A DNA stretch of 64,000 nucleotides from Coriaria nepalensis (lineage: Eukaryota; Streptophyta; Magnoliopsida; Cucurbitales; Coriariaceae): positions 7,206,501 through 7,270,500 of the forward strand of contig CP114486.1 in the NCBI GenBank assembly GCA_027186245.1, read 5' to 3'. Every line of letters begins with the position of its first letter. The stretch's first letter is position 1. Below the pieces are notes generated by a model. It did no database searches, was not told the DNA's origin, and was given only the letters and a program-made list of their open reading frames with translations. Both the position numbers and the translations under genes were made by a program. This document shows, piece after piece, positions 61,901 to 64,000 of the stretch.

Positions 61901-64000
61901 GGACATGTGTCCTTCAAAGATATTTAGCATGTTATGCATGAAACTAGTGTTTGAAGTGTAGAAACAGAATTCATCGAAATTGCAGTAGTAAGATTTAGTT
62001 GCTTGAGAAGACTAATTGAAATGATTTTCTGATCAAACAAATACACATGTGTCCTTCAAAGATCATTGGCTTGTTATGCTTTAAACTTGTGTATGAAGTG
62101 CAATAATTGAATTCGTTTAAATATTATTCATATGATTTAGTTGCTTGAGGAGACTCATCGAAATGACTTTTAGGTGAAACAAATGCACATGTGTCCTTCA
62201 GAGATATTTAGCATGTTATACATGAAACTAGTGTTTGAGGTGCAAAAACAGAATTCGTCCAAATTGCATTAGTAAGATTTTGTTGCTTGAGAAGACTAAT
62301 TAAAATGATTTTCTGATCAAAAAAATAAACATGTGTCCTTCAAATGTCATTGGCATGTTATGCTTTAAACTTGTGTTTGAAATCAAAATATTGAATTCGT
62401 TCAAATTGCATTCATACAATTTTGTTGCTTGAGGAGAGCCATTGAAATGAATTTTAGATGAAACAGATGCACATGAGTCCTTCAAAGATCATTAGCATGT
62501 TATGCACGAAACTAGTGTTTGAAGTTCAGAAATAGAATTCATTAGAATTGCATTCGTATGATTTAGTTGCTTGAGGAGACTCACTGAAATGATTTTTGGG
62601 TGAAACAAATGCACATGTGTCCTTCAAAAGTCATTAGCATAATATGCATGAAACTAGTGTTTGAAGTGCAAAAACATAATTCAGTTAAATTGCATTAATA
62701 AGATTTAGTTGCTTGAGGAGACTAATTGAATTGAATTTTAGGTGGAACAAATGGACATGTCTCCTTCAAAGATCATTAGCATGTTATGCATGAAACTAGT
62801 GTTTGAAGTGCAAAAATAGAATTCATTTGAATTGCATTCATATGATTTAGTTGCTTGAGGAGAGTCATTGAAATGAGTTTTAGGTGAAACAAATGCACAT
62901 GTGTCCTTCAAAGATCATTAGCATGTTATGCATGGAACTAGTGTTTAAAGTGCAAAAATAGAATTCATTTGAATTGCATTCATATGATTTAGTTGCTTGA
63001 GGAGACTCATTGAAATGAGGTTTAGGTTAAACAAATGCACATGTGTTCTTCAATGGCCATTAACAATTTATGCATGAAACTAGTGTTTGAAGTGCAAAAA
63101 CCGAATTCGTCCAAATTGCATTAATAAGATTTAGTTGCTTGAGAAGACTAATTGAAATGATTTTCTAATCAAAAAAATACACATGTGTCCTTCAAAGATC
63201 ATTGGCATGTTATGCATGAAACTTGTGTATGAAGTGCAATAATTGAATTCGTTCAAATATTATTCATATGATTTAGTTGCTTGAGGAGAGTCATTGAAAT
63301 GAGTTTTAGGTGAAACAAATGCACATGTGTCCTTCAAAGATCATTAGCATGTTATGCATGGAACTAGTGTGTAAAGTGCAAAAATCGAATTCATTTGAAT
63401 TGCATTCATATGATTTAGTTGCTTGAGGAGACTCATTGAAATGAGGTTTAGGTTAAACAAATGCACATGTGTTCTTCAATGGTCAGTAGCAATTTATGCA
63501 TGAAACTAGTGTTTGAAGTACAAAAATAGAATTCGTCCAAACTGCATTAATAAGATATAGTTGCTTGAGAAGACTAATTGAAATGATTTTCTGATCAAGC
63601 AAATACACATGTGTCCTTCAAAGATCATTGGCTTGTTACGCACGAAACTTGTGTATAAAGTGCAATAATTGAATTCGTTTAAATATTATTCATATGATTT
63701 AGTTGCTTGAGAGACTCATTGAAATGAATTTTAGGTGAAACAAATGGACATGTGTCCTTCAAAGATATTTAGCATGTTATGCATGAAACTAGTGTTTCAA
63801 GTGCAGAAACAGAATTCGTCGAAATTGCAGTAGTAAGATTTAGTTGCTTGAGAAGACTAATTGAAATGATTTTCTGATCAAAAAAATACACATGTGTCCT
63901 TCAAATGTCATTGGCATGTTATGCTTTAAACTTGTGTTTGAAATCAAAATATTGAATTCGTTCGAATTGTATTCATACGATTTTGTTGCTTGAGGAGAGC
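58970..64000 (-). repeat. Variable-length blocks of 10, 13 and 11 monomers
   Basis: The distinctive monomer with GAAATCAAAATATTGAATTC followed by ACGATTTTGTTGCTTGAGG occurs with AATCAAAATA at 59,117, 60,537, 62,381 and 63,942. Intervals are 1420, 1844 and 1561 bp, that is 10, 13 and 11 monomers. The intervening monomers follow the same order each time (GAAACAGATGCACATG, AAAACATAATTCA, GGTGGAACAAATGG, GAAATGAGGTTTAGG, TTAAATATTATTCATATG), with some inserted or lost. The last block runs off the window. Confidence 0.87.

Larger units (their letters stand above)
30221..64000 (-). repeat. Main reverse arm of ~142-bp satellite array
   Basis: The same satellite runs in the opposite orientation from the flip point to the end of the window and presumably beyond. 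The plus strand now reads GATTTAGTTGCTTGAGG, CAAATGCACATGTGTCC and GTTATGCATGAAAC, the complements of the forward landmarks. Spacing is again 142 bp (GATTTAGTTGCTTGAG at 31,073 and 31,215; 31,355 follows after a 2-bp deletion). The same linked subtypes occur: GGTGAAAC with GAGACTCATT, TGATCAAAC with AGACTAATT, TAATCAAAC with GTGACACATT, and CCGGTCAAAC with GAGACTAATT. The arm is more homogeneous than the forward one and richer in recent multi-monomer duplications. The only non-satellite DNA seen in it is at 50,781-50,893. Confidence 0.97.

Noticed and set aside
5425..63000. Dozens of similar 60-91 codon open frames, such as the recurring 68-codon frame beginning MKDTCAF at many sites in both arms.
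   Set aside because: They are the satellite read through. 142 is not a multiple of 3, so each monomer shifts the frame and an open frame lasts only about 1.5 monomers. They repeat wherever the monomer repeats, on both strands depending on array orientation, with no promoter or coding-type conservation.
3791..64000. Possible CRISPR-like array of regularly spaced repeats.
   Set aside because: There are no unique spacers: the whole 142-bp unit is repeated, unit divergence is spread along its length, and the context is a plant genome with a retrotransposon.

Overview
The window is non-coding, AT-rich plant nuclear DNA made almost entirely of one tandem satellite with a monomer of about 142 bp. 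The plant assignment rests on three things: a decayed Ty1/copia pol region at the left edge, a plastid-type tRNA-Phe(GAA) fragment embedded in the satellite near 50.8 kb, and the scale and style of the satellite itself. I cannot name the species or match the satellite to a known family from memory. There is no intact protein-coding gene. The many 60-90 codon open frames are by-products of the repeat.

Layout. Positions 1-2240 carry the 3' part of a Ty1/copia polyprotein in the order integrase, reverse transcriptase, RNase H, with many stops and several frameshifts. Positions 2241-2384 are a short AT-rich linker that may include LTR remains. Satellite begins near 2385. Its first 1.4 kb is the most divergent part and ends in a scrambled monomer near 3780-3830. 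From there to 30,220 the array runs in one orientation (called forward; about 27.8 kb in all, roughly 196 monomer lengths). At 30,220/30,221 it flips, with no spacer, into the reverse orientation and stays so to the right edge (about 33.8 kb, roughly 238 monomer lengths). The array leaves the window on the right.

Internal structure. Monomers fall into a few subtypes, recognisable by a variable box after the common ATTTGTTT motif (CACCTAAA, GATCAGAA, GATTAGAA, GACCAGAA/GACCGGAA). Each box is linked to its own following variants. Subtypes repeat in order over multi-monomer blocks, but the period changes along the array: 2, 5, 6, 7, 9, 10, 11, 12, 13, 14 and 15 monomers are all visible locally. 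This points to repeated segmental tandem duplication rather than one fixed higher-order repeat. The youngest event seen is a 992-bp, 7-monomer tandem duplication at 46,183-48,163, with no difference found between copies on reading. A 29-bp-deleted monomer marks blocks at 24-30 kb in the forward arm only.

The points most worth follow-up are the strand-switch junction, the organelle-type DNA inserted in the reverse arm, and the dyad-rich monomer (CACATGTG, ATGCAT and an AATTCG/CGAATT inverted repeat). A centromeric or other heterochromatic role is plausible by analogy only; nothing in the sequence proves it.
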